Source of the DNA: Paenibacillus_E qinlingensis
GTDB taxonomy: Bacteria; Bacillota; Bacilli; Paenibacillales; NBRC-103111
Direction: 5' to 3'
DNA: 64,000 nt
Assembly (NCBI RefSeq): GCF_028746185.1
Contig: NZ_JAQIVH010000052.1
Coordinates: 124,001-188,000 of the forward strand
Positions 37,472 through 45,172 of the stretch are shown here, in pieces; the first letter of the stretch is position 1, and each line of letters opens with the position of its first letter. Made by a program: the position numbers and the translations under genes. The notes under the pieces were generated by a model. It saw only the letters and a list, made by a program, of their open reading frames with translations, was not told the DNA's origin and searched no databases.

Positions 37472-37517
37472 GTAAATAGTTATTGAAAATGAATATAAAT
37501 TTTAGGACGTGATTCAG

Positions 37518-38096
37518 ATGTTACAGGATAACATGCAAACAAAATTAAGTAAGTTTATGAGTAAAATACTGCGGCATTCGCCAGAAGAATTCGGGCTGAG
37601 CCTAGATCCTACGGATGGTTCCTGTACGGTTGCCGAATTAATGGAAGTTTTTCGTGTACAGACAAAGTGGTCGAAAATTAGCGAAAGTGACGTTAAAGAA
37701 GTTGTTGCGCGGTGTGAAAAGCAACGCTTTGAGATTATCGGCGATCGAATCCGAGCTCGTTATGGGCATAGCCATGATAAAGTTAGCTATCCAGCGGCAA
37801 TACCGCCAAACGTGCTCTATCACGGTACCAATGTGCAGGCTGCTCCTACAATTTTAGAACAAGGATTACGTTCCATGCATCGTCAATATGTTCATTTGTC
37901 TGAAGGACTTCATTTTGCAACACTTGCTGGTAAACGAAGAGGGGAATTAATTATTGTAGCCATTGATACGGAGAAAGCTTCCCAAGCAGGAGTGGTCTTC
38001 TATTATGCAGGGAATGAAGTATGGCTGGCAGACGCCGTTCCGGCCGAGTTCTGCCGCGTCAATGACAATTCAGAGGTGGTGCAGTACCATGAGTAA
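37518..38096 (+). CDS. kptA: RNA 2'-phosphotransferase, Tpt1/KptA family
   Basis: About 192 residues. The N-terminal winged-helix lobe has SKFMSKILRHSPEEFGLSLD. The NAD-binding lobe has RARYGHS, LYHGTNVQAAPTILEQGL and RQYVHLSE. These carry the conserved Arg-His-Arg-Arg residues that transfer an RNA 2'-phosphate to NAD+; some family members also ADP-ribosylate RNA 5' ends. I prefer ATG 37518 (TAGGA upstream) to GTG 37509; ATG 37533 is also possible. It follows the AAA gene by 46 bp and overlaps tatD by eight bases. Since RtcB leaves no 2'-phosphate at its junction, the pairing is of interest. Confidence 0.9.
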   Translation: MLQDNMQTKLSKFMSKILRHSPEEFGLSLDPTDGSCTVAELMEVFRVQTKWSKISESDVKEVVARCEKQRFEIIGDRIRARYGHSHDKVSYPAAIPPNVLYHGTNVQAAPTILEQGLRSMHRQYVHLSEGLHFATLAGKRRGELIIVAIDTEKASQAGVVFYYAGNEVWLADAVPAEFCRVNDNSEVVQYHE

Positions 38097-38889
38097 TCAA
38101 CTTATCGACATTGGTGTTAACTTAATGCATCGCTCGTTTGATCAGGACCGCGAAGAAGTGGTTACCAGAGCGCTTGAAGCAGGAGTAACCCCACTTTTAT
38201 TGACTGGCACGAGCCTAAGAAGCAGCGATGAAGCGTCGCGATTTGCAGGTGAATTTCCTGGGAAATTATTTGCAACGGCAGGGATACATCCACACGACAC
38301 GCGCAATTGCAAAGAGCATACGATTACTAAGTTGCGTCAGTTGGCGAAGAAGCCGCAAGTGGTTGCCATTGGTGAATGTGGACTGGATTATAACCGCGAT
38401 TTCTCACCTCGCGATGTTCAGCGGAAATGGTTTGAGGAACAGATTAAGCTGGCCTGCGAGCTGCAAATGCCGCTTTTCCTACATGAACGAGAAGCACATT
38501 ATGATTTTGTTCGCATACTGAAGCCGTATGTCGGTTCAATCAATAAGGCTGTTGTCCATTGTTTTACAGGATCACTGCAAGAGCTTCAGGTATATTTGCA
38601 GTTAGGATTTTATATCGGAATCACAGGCTGGATTTGCGATGAACGTAGAGGCAAGCACCTGCGTGATCTTGTGAAGCAGGTACCTCTTGACCGTTTGATG
38701 CTAGAAACAGATGCCCCTTTTCTTACACCTCGGGATTTGCCCGTTAAGCCGCAGGATGGCCGGAATGAGCCGGCATTTCTTCCGCATATCGCTGCGACAG
38801 TTGCTGCATGCCTTGGTCTAACTCCCAAGGAAGTTGCGGATTCAACTGCACAAACGACAAGGGATTTTTTTGGAAGGATGCATATATGA
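38089..38889 (+). CDS. tatD: TatD-family metal-dependent deoxyribonuclease/exonuclease
   Basis: 266 residues, one TIM-barrel amidohydrolase-like domain. It starts MSNQLIDIGVNLMH, the TatD-proper form of the first metal motif, and continues with TAGIHPHD, AIGECGLDYNRDF, PLFLHEREAH, VVHCFTG, and LMLETDAPFLTPRD. TatD enzymes are 3'-5' exonucleases acting on DNA and RNA, with proposed roles in nucleic acid trimming and tRNA quality control. The start ATG 38089 lies inside the end of kptA, with GAGGTGGTG upstream; a longer frame from 37963 overlaps kptA coding and lacks support. Its place as the last gene of the operon suggests end trimming or clearance of damaged RNA. Confidence 0.92.
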   Translation: MSNQLIDIGVNLMHRSFDQDREEVVTRALEAGVTPLLLTGTSLRSSDEASRFAGEFPGKLFATAGIHPHDTRNCKEHTITKLRQLAKKPQVVAIGECGLDYNRDFSPRDVQRKWFEEQIKLACELQMPLFLHEREAHYDFVRILKPYVGSINKAVVHCFTGSLQELQVYLQLGFYIGITGWICDERRGKHLRDLVKQVPLDRLMLETDAPFLTPRDLPVKPQDGRNEPAFLPHIAATVAACLGLTPKEVADSTAQTTRDFFGRMHI

Positions 38890-38952
38890 GGTCGATATGT
38901 GGACATCTACGTCTCCCTTCGAGTCAAATATTTACAAAATTAACAAATAAAC

Positions 38953-38981
38953 TTGTAATTAGATTTAATACTCGCTATCTA
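38953..38981 (+). promoter_or_regulatory. Candidate sigma-A promoter for the metallophosphoesterase gene
   Basis: TTGTAA (38953-38958) and TATCTA (38976-38981) are 17 bp apart in an AT-rich stretch, 57 bp before ATG 39038. It separates the glycerol-phosphate locus from the RNA-repair operon. Confidence 0.55.
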
Positions 38982-39037
38982 TCATTAACGAAGTGATGGC
39001 ATCACATCCAATTTTGATAGAGAGTAGGAGAGAAATT

Positions 39038-39883
39038 ATGAAACTAGTACTGATGGGAGATCTACATTATCACCAGATTGATGAAGCAATTCCAGGATGG
39101 TTAGAAGCGCGCAATGATTTCTATCAAACATTTCTGGAACGATTTTTGGAACTTGAAGGAGATGCTCATATTTCGGTAGGGGATCTTACCAATTATGGAC
39201 ATTCGTCGGAGCTGCAAGAAGTTTATGAGATCATACGAAAAGGTGGAAGAACATTTTATCATGCTTTGGGAAATCACGATCTGTACGCACAAACAAGGAG
39301 AGAAGTACTTGAAATAAGCGGACAATCTCGCTATCACGCAGTAACCACGGAGCAAGCCATTCTTGTATTTCTAGATACGGCGAAAGAGATGGATTTTGAG
39401 GATTGGGGAGGATGGGTTGACGAAGAGCAATTGACATGGTTTGAAGAAGTCATTGAGGCATCCGGGACAACACCAGTACTCGTATTTGCTCATCATCCTG
39501 TACATAATACGACAACCAATTCGGATAAAGAAAAAGGATCTATTCATCCTCATATTGACATGTGGAAGATTTTAAGCAAGAAAGAAGGCATTGGCTTGTA
39601 TGTCAACGGTCATACGCATATTGATTCCATTGTTAAGCAGAATAACTGGACGTTTGTACAACTATCGGCATGTCTGGATCAGCACGGGTTACGGATTGTG
39701 AAGATTGAGCAAGACGAAATACGTATATCAGCTGTTGACCTATCAGACTCCGCTTTAACAGAGAATGTAGCGATGTTGTACAACAATATGAAGCATTTTA
39801 GTCATAATCCTAACGCGCGTGGAACAGATTCGGATCGAGAATGCAGGATCTCTTTACGGATAGCTGCAGAGCAGAATAGGTAG
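39038..39883 (+). CDS. Calcineurin-like metallophosphoesterase, candidate glycerophosphodiesterase
   Basis: 281 residues with the full set of family metal motifs in order: GDLHYHQ, SVGDLTNYG, ALGNHD, FAHHPVHN and NGHTHID. These bind two metals and hydrolyse phosphomonoesters or diesters. Class members include the cyclic-nucleotide phosphodiesterase CpdA and the glycerophosphodiesterase GpdQ. The next gene is glpP and a UgpB-type transporter follows, so hydrolysis of imported glycerophosphodiesters to glycerol-3-phosphate is the most economical reading (inference). TAGGAGAG before ATG 39038 supports this start over 38993. No signal peptide, so it acts in the cytoplasm. Confidence 0.85.
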   Translation: MKLVLMGDLHYHQIDEAIPGWLEARNDFYQTFLERFLELEGDAHISVGDLTNYGHSSELQEVYEIIRKGGRTFYHALGNHDLYAQTRREVLEISGQSRYHAVTTEQAILVFLDTAKEMDFEDWGGWVDEEQLTWFEEVIEASGTTPVLVFAHHPVHNTTTNSDKEKGSIHPHIDMWKILSKKEGIGLYVNGHTHIDSIVKQNNWTFVQLSACLDQHGLRIVKIEQDEIRISAVDLSDSALTENVAMLYNNMKHFSHNPNARGTDSDRECRISLRIAAEQNR

Positions 39884-39923
39884 TTGTTCTGAAAGCAACC
39901 AGCAATTTAGGAGGTGTTGATGC

Positions 39924-40556
39924 TTGAAGAAGCATTTGCATGATGAAAGTGGTCTATTTTTTGAAAGATTACGCTCTCACCGGATGGTTGCTTCCATCAA
40001 GGAACCGAAACAAATCGAAATTGCCTTATCCCTCAGAAACCAATTAAGCGGCGTTTTTCTGCTAACAGGGCATATTGGGGTCATCAAAGGGTATGTGGAT
40101 GTATTCAAAAGTCATCAGTTACCGGTATTTCTGCATATGGAAAAGATAGGCGGTTTAAGTACCGATTTTTATGGGATGGATTACTTGGCCAAAGTGATTA
40201 AACCAACAGGGATCATTACTACGAAAACGAATGTCGTAAAAACGGCGAAAAAAATGGGGTTATTCACCATTCAACGCTTTTTCTTAGTGGATACCGAAGG
40301 GATAGAGAATTTATCCAAGAGTCTTACCCAAATTGAACCCGATATCATTGAGCTGATGCCAGCGCGAATTCCAGAAATGATCGGGAAAATTAAGAAGTTT
40401 ACCACCCTCCCGATTATTACCGGAGGGCTGTTGTTTGATCGAAGTCATGTCATGGAAGTTTTCAAGTATGGCGCAACAGCAGTATCTTCTTCGCAATCGG
40501 TACTATGGCATGAAACGTATTCGGAAGAGGAAGAGAAGCTTCGAATTATTGTGTGA
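39924..40556 (+). CDS. glpP: Glycerol-3-phosphate-responsive antiterminator GlpP
   Basis: 210 residues matching GlpP along its length: MVASIKEPKQIEIAL near the N-terminus, GVFLLTGHIGVIKGYVD, IIELMPARIPEMI and LPIITGGLLFDRSHVMEVFKYGATAVSSS. In Bacillus, GlpP with glycerol-3-phosphate binds leader mRNA of glp genes and prevents termination. The start is TTG 39924, with AGGAGGTG seven bases upstream; the ATG at 39920 is out of frame. It is 40 bp after the metallophosphoesterase gene and 120 bp from a promoter-terminator leader (40606-40733), its probable target. Confidence 0.93.
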   Translation: MKKHLHDESGLFFERLRSHRMVASIKEPKQIEIALSLRNQLSGVFLLTGHIGVIKGYVDVFKSHQLPVFLHMEKIGGLSTDFYGMDYLAKVIKPTGIITTKTNVVKTAKKMGLFTIQRFFLVDTEGIENLSKSLTQIEPDIIELMPARIPEMIGKIKKFTTLPIITGGLLFDRSHVMEVFKYGATAVSSSQSVLWHETYSEEEEKLRIIV

Positions 40557-40605
40557 GACAGCCCAGCAGATACTAGCTTTGAATTTTCAAAACATTCACA
40601 TTGAA

Positions 40606-40637
40606 TTGACACTTGGTTAATACTGGTCGATTATGAT
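40606..40637 (+). promoter_or_regulatory. Promoter of the Ugp-like transporter operon
   Basis: TTGACA at 40606-40611 is followed after 17 bp by GATTAT (40629-40634) or, at wider spacing, TATGAT (40632-40637). Transcription would run through the terminator-like leader at 40676-40733 before the first gene. Confidence 0.5.
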
Positions 40638-40675
40638 GAACATGACAAGTAAATAGCAGTAGGTTGGAGTAATGG

Positions 40676-40733
40676 AGAAGCCTAATTAGCGGTCGACGAT
40701 AAGTCGGCGGTTGATTTAGGCTTCTTTCTTTTT
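40676..40733 (+). terminator. Leader terminator, likely GlpP-controlled attenuator
   Basis: AGAAGCCTAA (40676-40685) pairs with TTAGGCTTCT (40716-40725). The loop holds an inner hairpin (GTCGAC 40692-40697 with GTCGGC 40703-40708), and the T-rich TTCTTTCTTTTT follows. It ends 34 bases before the binding-protein start and lies downstream of the promoter, so it can only act as an attenuator of that operon. The adjacent glpP gene names the likely antiterminator. Confidence 0.75.
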
Positions 40734-40766
40734 GGATTGATATCAAAAATTAGGAGGAAAATGAAA

Positions 40767-42080
40767 ATGATGAAGACGAAATGGGTATCTATTCTTACGC
40801 TTAGCTCCATATTCATGCTAACCGCATGTGGCACAGGTGGCACTGACAACAAGACCGCATCGGGTTCAGCCACTAACTCCGCCTCTTCCGAAGGCAAAGT
40901 CGTCATTAAATACTGGACAGCTAACGGTGGGAAAATTGAGGAAGCGAAACAAAACCTCGTCAAAAAATTTAATGAGTCGCAGAGCAAAATTGAAGTGCAG
41001 CAAGCGAACCAAGGCACTTATGATGATCTTAATGCCAAAGTGCAAGCAGCATTTGCGGCAGGGAATGCCCCTGCCGTGTTCGATCTTGAAATTTCTTCTA
41101 CCGGTATTTTTTCTCGCTCAGGCATGCTTGCAGATCTAACTCCTCTTGCAACAAGGGATGAGGCACAAGTCAATATTAAGGATTTTAATCCGGGCCTTAT
41201 GGGGAATGCCTATGTGGATGGCAAGCTATATGGGATTCCTTTTATGCGAAGTACGCCAATCTTTTACAAGAATGTCACGATGCTTAAAGATGCTGGCTTA
41301 GATCCTGCTGGTCCAAAAAGTTGGGCGGAGTTGGAGCAATATGGTCGCGTATTGAAAGCGAAAGGGAAGACTCCCTTGACGATGGCCGTCGGCGTCTGGG
41401 AATACGAGGCACTTGTTGCTCAAAGTGGTGGCAAGGTGATAAGCGACGACGGAAAGAAAGCAACGTTTAACTCGCCTGAAGGTGTCGCGCCGGTTGAGTT
41501 TTGGAAGAAAATGTCCGATGAAGGTTTAATTAAGTTTACTGTAGGAAAAACAGCAGGTGCTGATGCCGAAAAGGATTGGACCAATCAGCTTTCCGCATTT
41601 AAAATCGGATCCACCGCAGGCGTCTCTGCAAGCATTGAGGTGGCAAAGGGAAATAATTTTGAAATGATGACCAGCTTTATGCCTGCGAATAAATCGTATG
41701 GTGTGCCAACCGGAGGATGTCATTTGTCCATCACATCGAAGCTAAGCAACGCAGAAAAAGAAGCAACTTGGGAGTTTATTAAGTTCATGACGACCAAGGA
41801 AAATACGATTTATCAGCATAAGTATGTTGGATATTTGCCAAGCCGTCTATCTGCATTACAAAGTGAAGAGGTACAAGCCTATTATAAAGAGTTTCCGCAA
41901 TACAAAGTTGCTTCGGATCAATTGCAGTATGCGGTACTTCGTCCTAGCGCCAATGCTTATGCAGAAATCTCCAAAACAATTATCGATGCCATGACCAAAG
42001 CCATTCTTGAAAAGGATGTCAAACCGCAGGAGGCGATGAACGAAGCTGCGGAAAAAGCAAATAAATTGTTGAGCAAGTAA
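40767..42080 (+). CDS. ugpB: UgpB-like glycerol-phosphate-binding lipoprotein
   Basis: 437 residues from ATG 40767 (AGGAGG nine bases upstream; ATG 40761 is too close). Lipobox LTAC puts the lipid at C21. The mature protein follows E. coli UgpB in several stretches: AAFAAGNAPAVFDLE, MRSTPIFYKNVTMLKDAGLDP, a WAELEQYGRVLKAKGK helix, GGCHLSITSK and YVGYLPSRLSALQ. UgpB binds glycerol-3-phosphate and glycerophosphodiesters. The dedicated ATPase, the neighbouring GlpP and the metallophosphoesterase fit that substrate. Ligand-contact residues cannot be verified here, so a sugar ligand remains possible. Confidence 0.78.
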   Translation: MMKTKWVSILTLSSIFMLTACGTGGTDNKTASGSATNSASSEGKVVIKYWTANGGKIEEAKQNLVKKFNESQSKIEVQQANQGTYDDLNAKVQAAFAAGNAPAVFDLEISSTGIFSRSGMLADLTPLATRDEAQVNIKDFNPGLMGNAYVDGKLYGIPFMRSTPIFYKNVTMLKDAGLDPAGPKSWAELEQYGRVLKAKGKTPLTMAVGVWEYEALVAQSGGKVISDDGKKATFNSPEGVAPVEFWKKMSDEGLIKFTVGKTAGADAEKDWTNQLSAFKIGSTAGVSASIEVAKGNNFEMMTSFMPANKSYGVPTGGCHLSITSKLSNAEKEATWEFIKFMTTKENTIYQHKYVGYLPSRLSALQSEEVQAYYKEFPQYKVASDQLQYAVLRPSANAYAEISKTIIDAMTKAILEKDVKPQEAMNEAAEKANKLLSK

Positions 42081-42093
42081 AGGAGATGAACAT

Positions 42094-43182
42094 ATGGCAA
42101 GGATCCAATTAATCAATATCGGTAAAAAGTATAAAGACGAAACGATTATCAGCGGTTTAAATCTTACGATTAAAGAGGGGTCATTTACAGTGCTCGTCGG
42201 CCCTTCTGGCTGCGGTAAATCAACTACTTTGCGTATGATTGCAGGTCTTGAGAAACAGAGCGAAGGACAAATATGGATTGGCGATAAATGCGTAAATGAT
42301 ATGCAGCCAGGACTTCGGGATGTCGCCATGGTCTTCCAAAACTATGCGTTATATCCGACAATGACCGTGCGCGAAAATATTGAATTTGGACTGAAAAACA
42401 GAAAGGTACCCAAAAAAGAACGAGAAGCCTTGATCCATGATATTTGTGAAATCGTCGCGTTAACGCCATATCTAGATAAGAAGCCGCAAAATTTATCAGG
42501 TGGGCAGCGTCAAAGGGTTGCGCTTGCCCGCGCCATGGTCAAGAATCCAAAAGTATTTATTTTGGATGAGCCGCTCTCCAATCTGGATGCCAAGCTGCGC
42601 AATCAAATGAGAACAGAGTTAATCCAGCTGCACAAAAGGCTGGGCACGACCTTTGTCTATGTTACCCATGATCAAGTCGAAGCCATGTCAATGGGCGATG
42701 AGATCGTTCTTATGAACAAAGGGATTATTCAACAGTCGGATTCACCTTTGAAACTGTATAATGATCCGGATAATGTGTTTACAGCACAGTTTATAGGGAC
42801 ACCGGCTATGAATATTTTTCATTTTGCAAACGTACAAGGGTTACAGGTAGGGACAGGTTCGAAGATTGGTTATATTGGTTTCCGGGCAGAGCATGTGGTA
42901 ATGTCTCCAAATAATCTTTCAAATGGTTTTGTTGTTAACGGAGAGATCCTAACTCGCGAGAGCCTTGGCTCAGAAAATATTTATCAGATTAAATCTGAGA
43001 TGGGCATATTTTTCGTGAAAACCTTCCTGTCTTCCTTGCAAACAGACAATCATATCCAAATTATGATTCCCTATGATAAGCTTTACTATTTTGATCCGGA
43101 CGGCCAAAGAATTCGTAATATAGGAGAAACAACCCATCAAGCACGTCAGGAAAAAATTCTTGTGACTAGCGGTGGTGTGTAA
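42094..43182 (+). CDS. ugpC: ABC transporter ATPase, UgpC/MsmK/MalK type
   Basis: 362 residues. Walker A GPSGCGKSTT, Q loop FQNYALYPTMTV, signature LSGGQRQRVALARAMV, Walker B VFILDEPLSNLDAKLR and switch H in YVTHDQ are all present. The C-terminal OB-fold regulatory domain of CUT1 ATPases follows (about 240-362). It powers the two permeases encoded next and is the only transporter ATPase in the window. Sequence alone does not exclude that it also energises the sugar transporters nearby. AAAGGAGATG precedes ATG 42094, 13 bp after ugpB. Confidence 0.92.
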   Translation: MARIQLINIGKKYKDETIISGLNLTIKEGSFTVLVGPSGCGKSTTLRMIAGLEKQSEGQIWIGDKCVNDMQPGLRDVAMVFQNYALYPTMTVRENIEFGLKNRKVPKKEREALIHDICEIVALTPYLDKKPQNLSGGQRQRVALARAMVKNPKVFILDEPLSNLDAKLRNQMRTELIQLHKRLGTTFVYVTHDQVEAMSMGDEIVLMNKGIIQQSDSPLKLYNDPDNVFTAQFIGTPAMNIFHFANVQGLQVGTGSKIGYIGFRAEHVVMSPNNLSNGFVVNGEILTRESLGSENIYQIKSEMGIFFVKTFLSSLQTDNHIQIMIPYDKLYYFDPDGQRIRNIGETTHQARQEKILVTSGGV

Positions 43183-43183
43183 G

Positions 43184-44056
43184 ATGACAATGTGGGAAAA
43201 ACTGCGTCCGTACGCCATGGTAGCACCTGCGATTACTGTGTTTTCATTGTTTTTTATATATCCGATCATTTATATGATGTACTTAAGTATGTATGATTGG
43301 AATTTTATTAGCCCTACGAAGAACTTTGTTGGTTTGCAAAACTTTACGGATCTCCTTACTGAAAAAGAATTTTTACAAGTCATATCCAACTCAACGATTT
43401 ACACGGTGTTGACCGTTACATGTATCATTATCTTCTCCTTATTGCTAGCCCTTTGGTTGAATAAAGCCAGTGTGTTTCAAAGTTTTGTCCAGGGCGCGAT
43501 CTTCAGTCCGCATATTGTTTCTTGGGTATCCATTTCCATGATTTGGGTCTGGGTGATGGATCCGCAGTATGGCTTATTGAACTGGTTCATCGGTTTGTTT
43601 GGCTTCGGAAAACTAGCATGGCTGTCCTCCACGAGTACATCTCTGATTTCTTTAGTCATCGTCGCTGTCTGGAAAGGACTAGGCTATAATACGCTGGTAT
43701 TTATCGCCGGATTGCAAAGTATTCCTAGAGACATCTATGAAGCGGCAGCCCTGGATCGATCCAAGCCTTGGACGACCTTTTACAGATTAATACTCCCAAT
43801 GCTTTCGCCAACAATCTTCTTCCTAGTCATCATTAACATGATTGGATCGTTTCAGGTATTCGAAACCATCGCAATTATGACGCAGGGAGGACCGGTTAAC
43901 TCAACGAATACGCTCGTGTATTATATCTATGAATATGGGTTCCGATTCTTCAAAATCGGCAGCGCTTCTGCGGCAGGTGTCATTTTACTAGTTATCGTTG
44001 GGATATTAACAATCATCTACTTTAAAATGATGTCTAAGCGTGTTCATTATCAATAG
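43184..44056 (+). CDS. ugpA: ABC transporter permease, UgpA-like
   Basis: 290 residues, six predicted membrane helices, opening MTMWEKLRPYAMVAPAITVFSLFFIYP. The EAA loop reads YEAAALDRSKPWTTFYRLILP, with LDRSK where the other sugar permeases here have DGA or DGC. ATG 43184 follows the ugpC stop by one base; a GTG at 43172 in the same frame overlaps ugpC. It forms the channel with the next gene product for the ligand of the UgpB-like protein. Confidence 0.88.
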   Translation: MTMWEKLRPYAMVAPAITVFSLFFIYPIIYMMYLSMYDWNFISPTKNFVGLQNFTDLLTEKEFLQVISNSTIYTVLTVTCIIIFSLLLALWLNKASVFQSFVQGAIFSPHIVSWVSISMIWVWVMDPQYGLLNWFIGLFGFGKLAWLSSTSTSLISLVIVAVWKGLGYNTLVFIAGLQSIPRDIYEAAALDRSKPWTTFYRLILPMLSPTIFFLVIINMIGSFQVFETIAIMTQGGPVNSTNTLVYYIYEYGFRFFKIGSASAAGVILLVIVGILTIIYFKMMSKRVHYQ

Positions 44057-44071
44057 AAAGAAGGGAAATCA

Positions 44072-44968
44072 TTGAAAGCCGAGCATACAATGAATGCGGA
44101 ACGACCTGTGATATATGTAAAAAGCAAAGAAGAAATCATTTCCAAAACATTACATTACATCATGAAGTTCGTAAGTGTAATGGGCATGATTGCGTTGGTA
44201 CTTGTTTTTGCCATGCCATTTGTATGGATGCTTTCGACCTCTCTGAAGACACTGCCTGAAACCATGATATTTCCGCCTAATTGGATTCCTAAACATATCA
44301 TGTGGAGCAATTATTCAAAAGCCTGGGGCTCAGGTCCGTTTTTACATTATATTTCGAACAGTATTATAATCTCGTTAGGTATTCTCGCTTTGCAGATGCT
44401 TACCATTATTCCGGCGGCCTATGCTTTTGCGCGTTATACGTTTAAGGGATCAGGCATATTGTTCGGCATGGTTATGGTGACCTTAATGATTCCATCTCAA
44501 TTAATTTTCTTGCCTGTTTATTTACAGTTGAGTGCATGGAAGCTGCTTAACACACACTTAGCTCTTATACTTCCATTTGCCTCCAGCGCATTTGGCATTT
44601 TCCTCTTGAGGCAATCATTCAAACAAGTTCAGGAGGAACTGATTGAAGCAGCACGGTTGGATAGTGCCAAAGAGTGGCAAATTATTATTAAGCTAATGGT
44701 GCCAATGGCAAAACCGGTATTGGCGACCTTTGCCCTCTTCAGCTTTATAGCGCATTGGAATGATTACTTCTGGCCATTGGTCATGACGACAGATGATGTC
44801 GCGAGAACTTTGCCTTTGGGGATTGCTAAGATTCGTGAAGAAGAAGGAGTAGCGAATTGGAATGTGCTAATGGCTGGGAACATGATGCTGGTAACGCCCA
44901 TTCTGATTGCTTTCTTTTTTGCACAGAGGCATATCATTCGCGCATTTGTGTATACAGGGGTTAAGTAG
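44072..44968 (+). CDS. ugpE: ABC transporter permease, UgpE-like
   Basis: 298 residues with a 30-residue cytoplasmic tail, six predicted membrane helices and EAA loop IEAARLDSAKEWQIIIKLMVP, again without the usual glycine. The start is TTG 44072 with AAGGGA six bases upstream; ATG 44090 is an alternative that has no ribosome binding site. It ends the B-C-A-E operon, an order different from E. coli ugpBAEC. A strong terminator follows at 44999-45034. Confidence 0.88.
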   Translation: MKAEHTMNAERPVIYVKSKEEIISKTLHYIMKFVSVMGMIALVLVFAMPFVWMLSTSLKTLPETMIFPPNWIPKHIMWSNYSKAWGSGPFLHYISNSIIISLGILALQMLTIIPAAYAFARYTFKGSGILFGMVMVTLMIPSQLIFLPVYLQLSAWKLLNTHLALILPFASSAFGIFLLRQSFKQVQEELIEAARLDSAKEWQIIIKLMVPMAKPVLATFALFSFIAHWNDYFWPLVMTTDDVARTLPLGIAKIREEEGVANWNVLMAGNMMLVTPILIAFFFAQRHIIRAFVYTGVK

Positions 44969-44998
44969 TCGAGTTGAAGCGTATCGGCCCTATAAAAG

Positions 44999-45034
44999 CA
45001 TCATTCACCTTACAAGGCGAATGATGTTTTTTTT
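44999..45034 (+). terminator. Rho-independent terminator after the Ugp-like operon
   Basis: CATCATTC-CCTT and AAGG-GAATGATG form an almost perfect stem (44999-45026), followed by eight T residues. Confidence 0.88.
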
Positions 45035-45063
45035 ATTGCGAAATACGCTTCCGAAGATGGACG

Positions 45064-45091
45064 TTGATTCAATCTTGTTAAAGTGTACAAT
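45064..45091 (+). promoter_or_regulatory. Candidate promoter of the third two-component operon
   Basis: TTGATT (45064-45069) and TACAAT (45086-45091) are 16 bp apart, 81 bp before ATG 45173. Confidence 0.5.
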
Positions 45092-45172
45092 AAAACATAA
45101 AATGTGACAGAGATCGATACATCGTTCCATCTAAAAGTGGGAAGCTAGGTATAAGCCATAAAGGAGTAAGAC

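Noticed and set aside
37963..38088. N-terminal extension of TatD into kptA
   Set aside because: The extension overlaps conserved KptA codons, has no ribosome binding site, and TatD-family sequence begins at ATG 38089.
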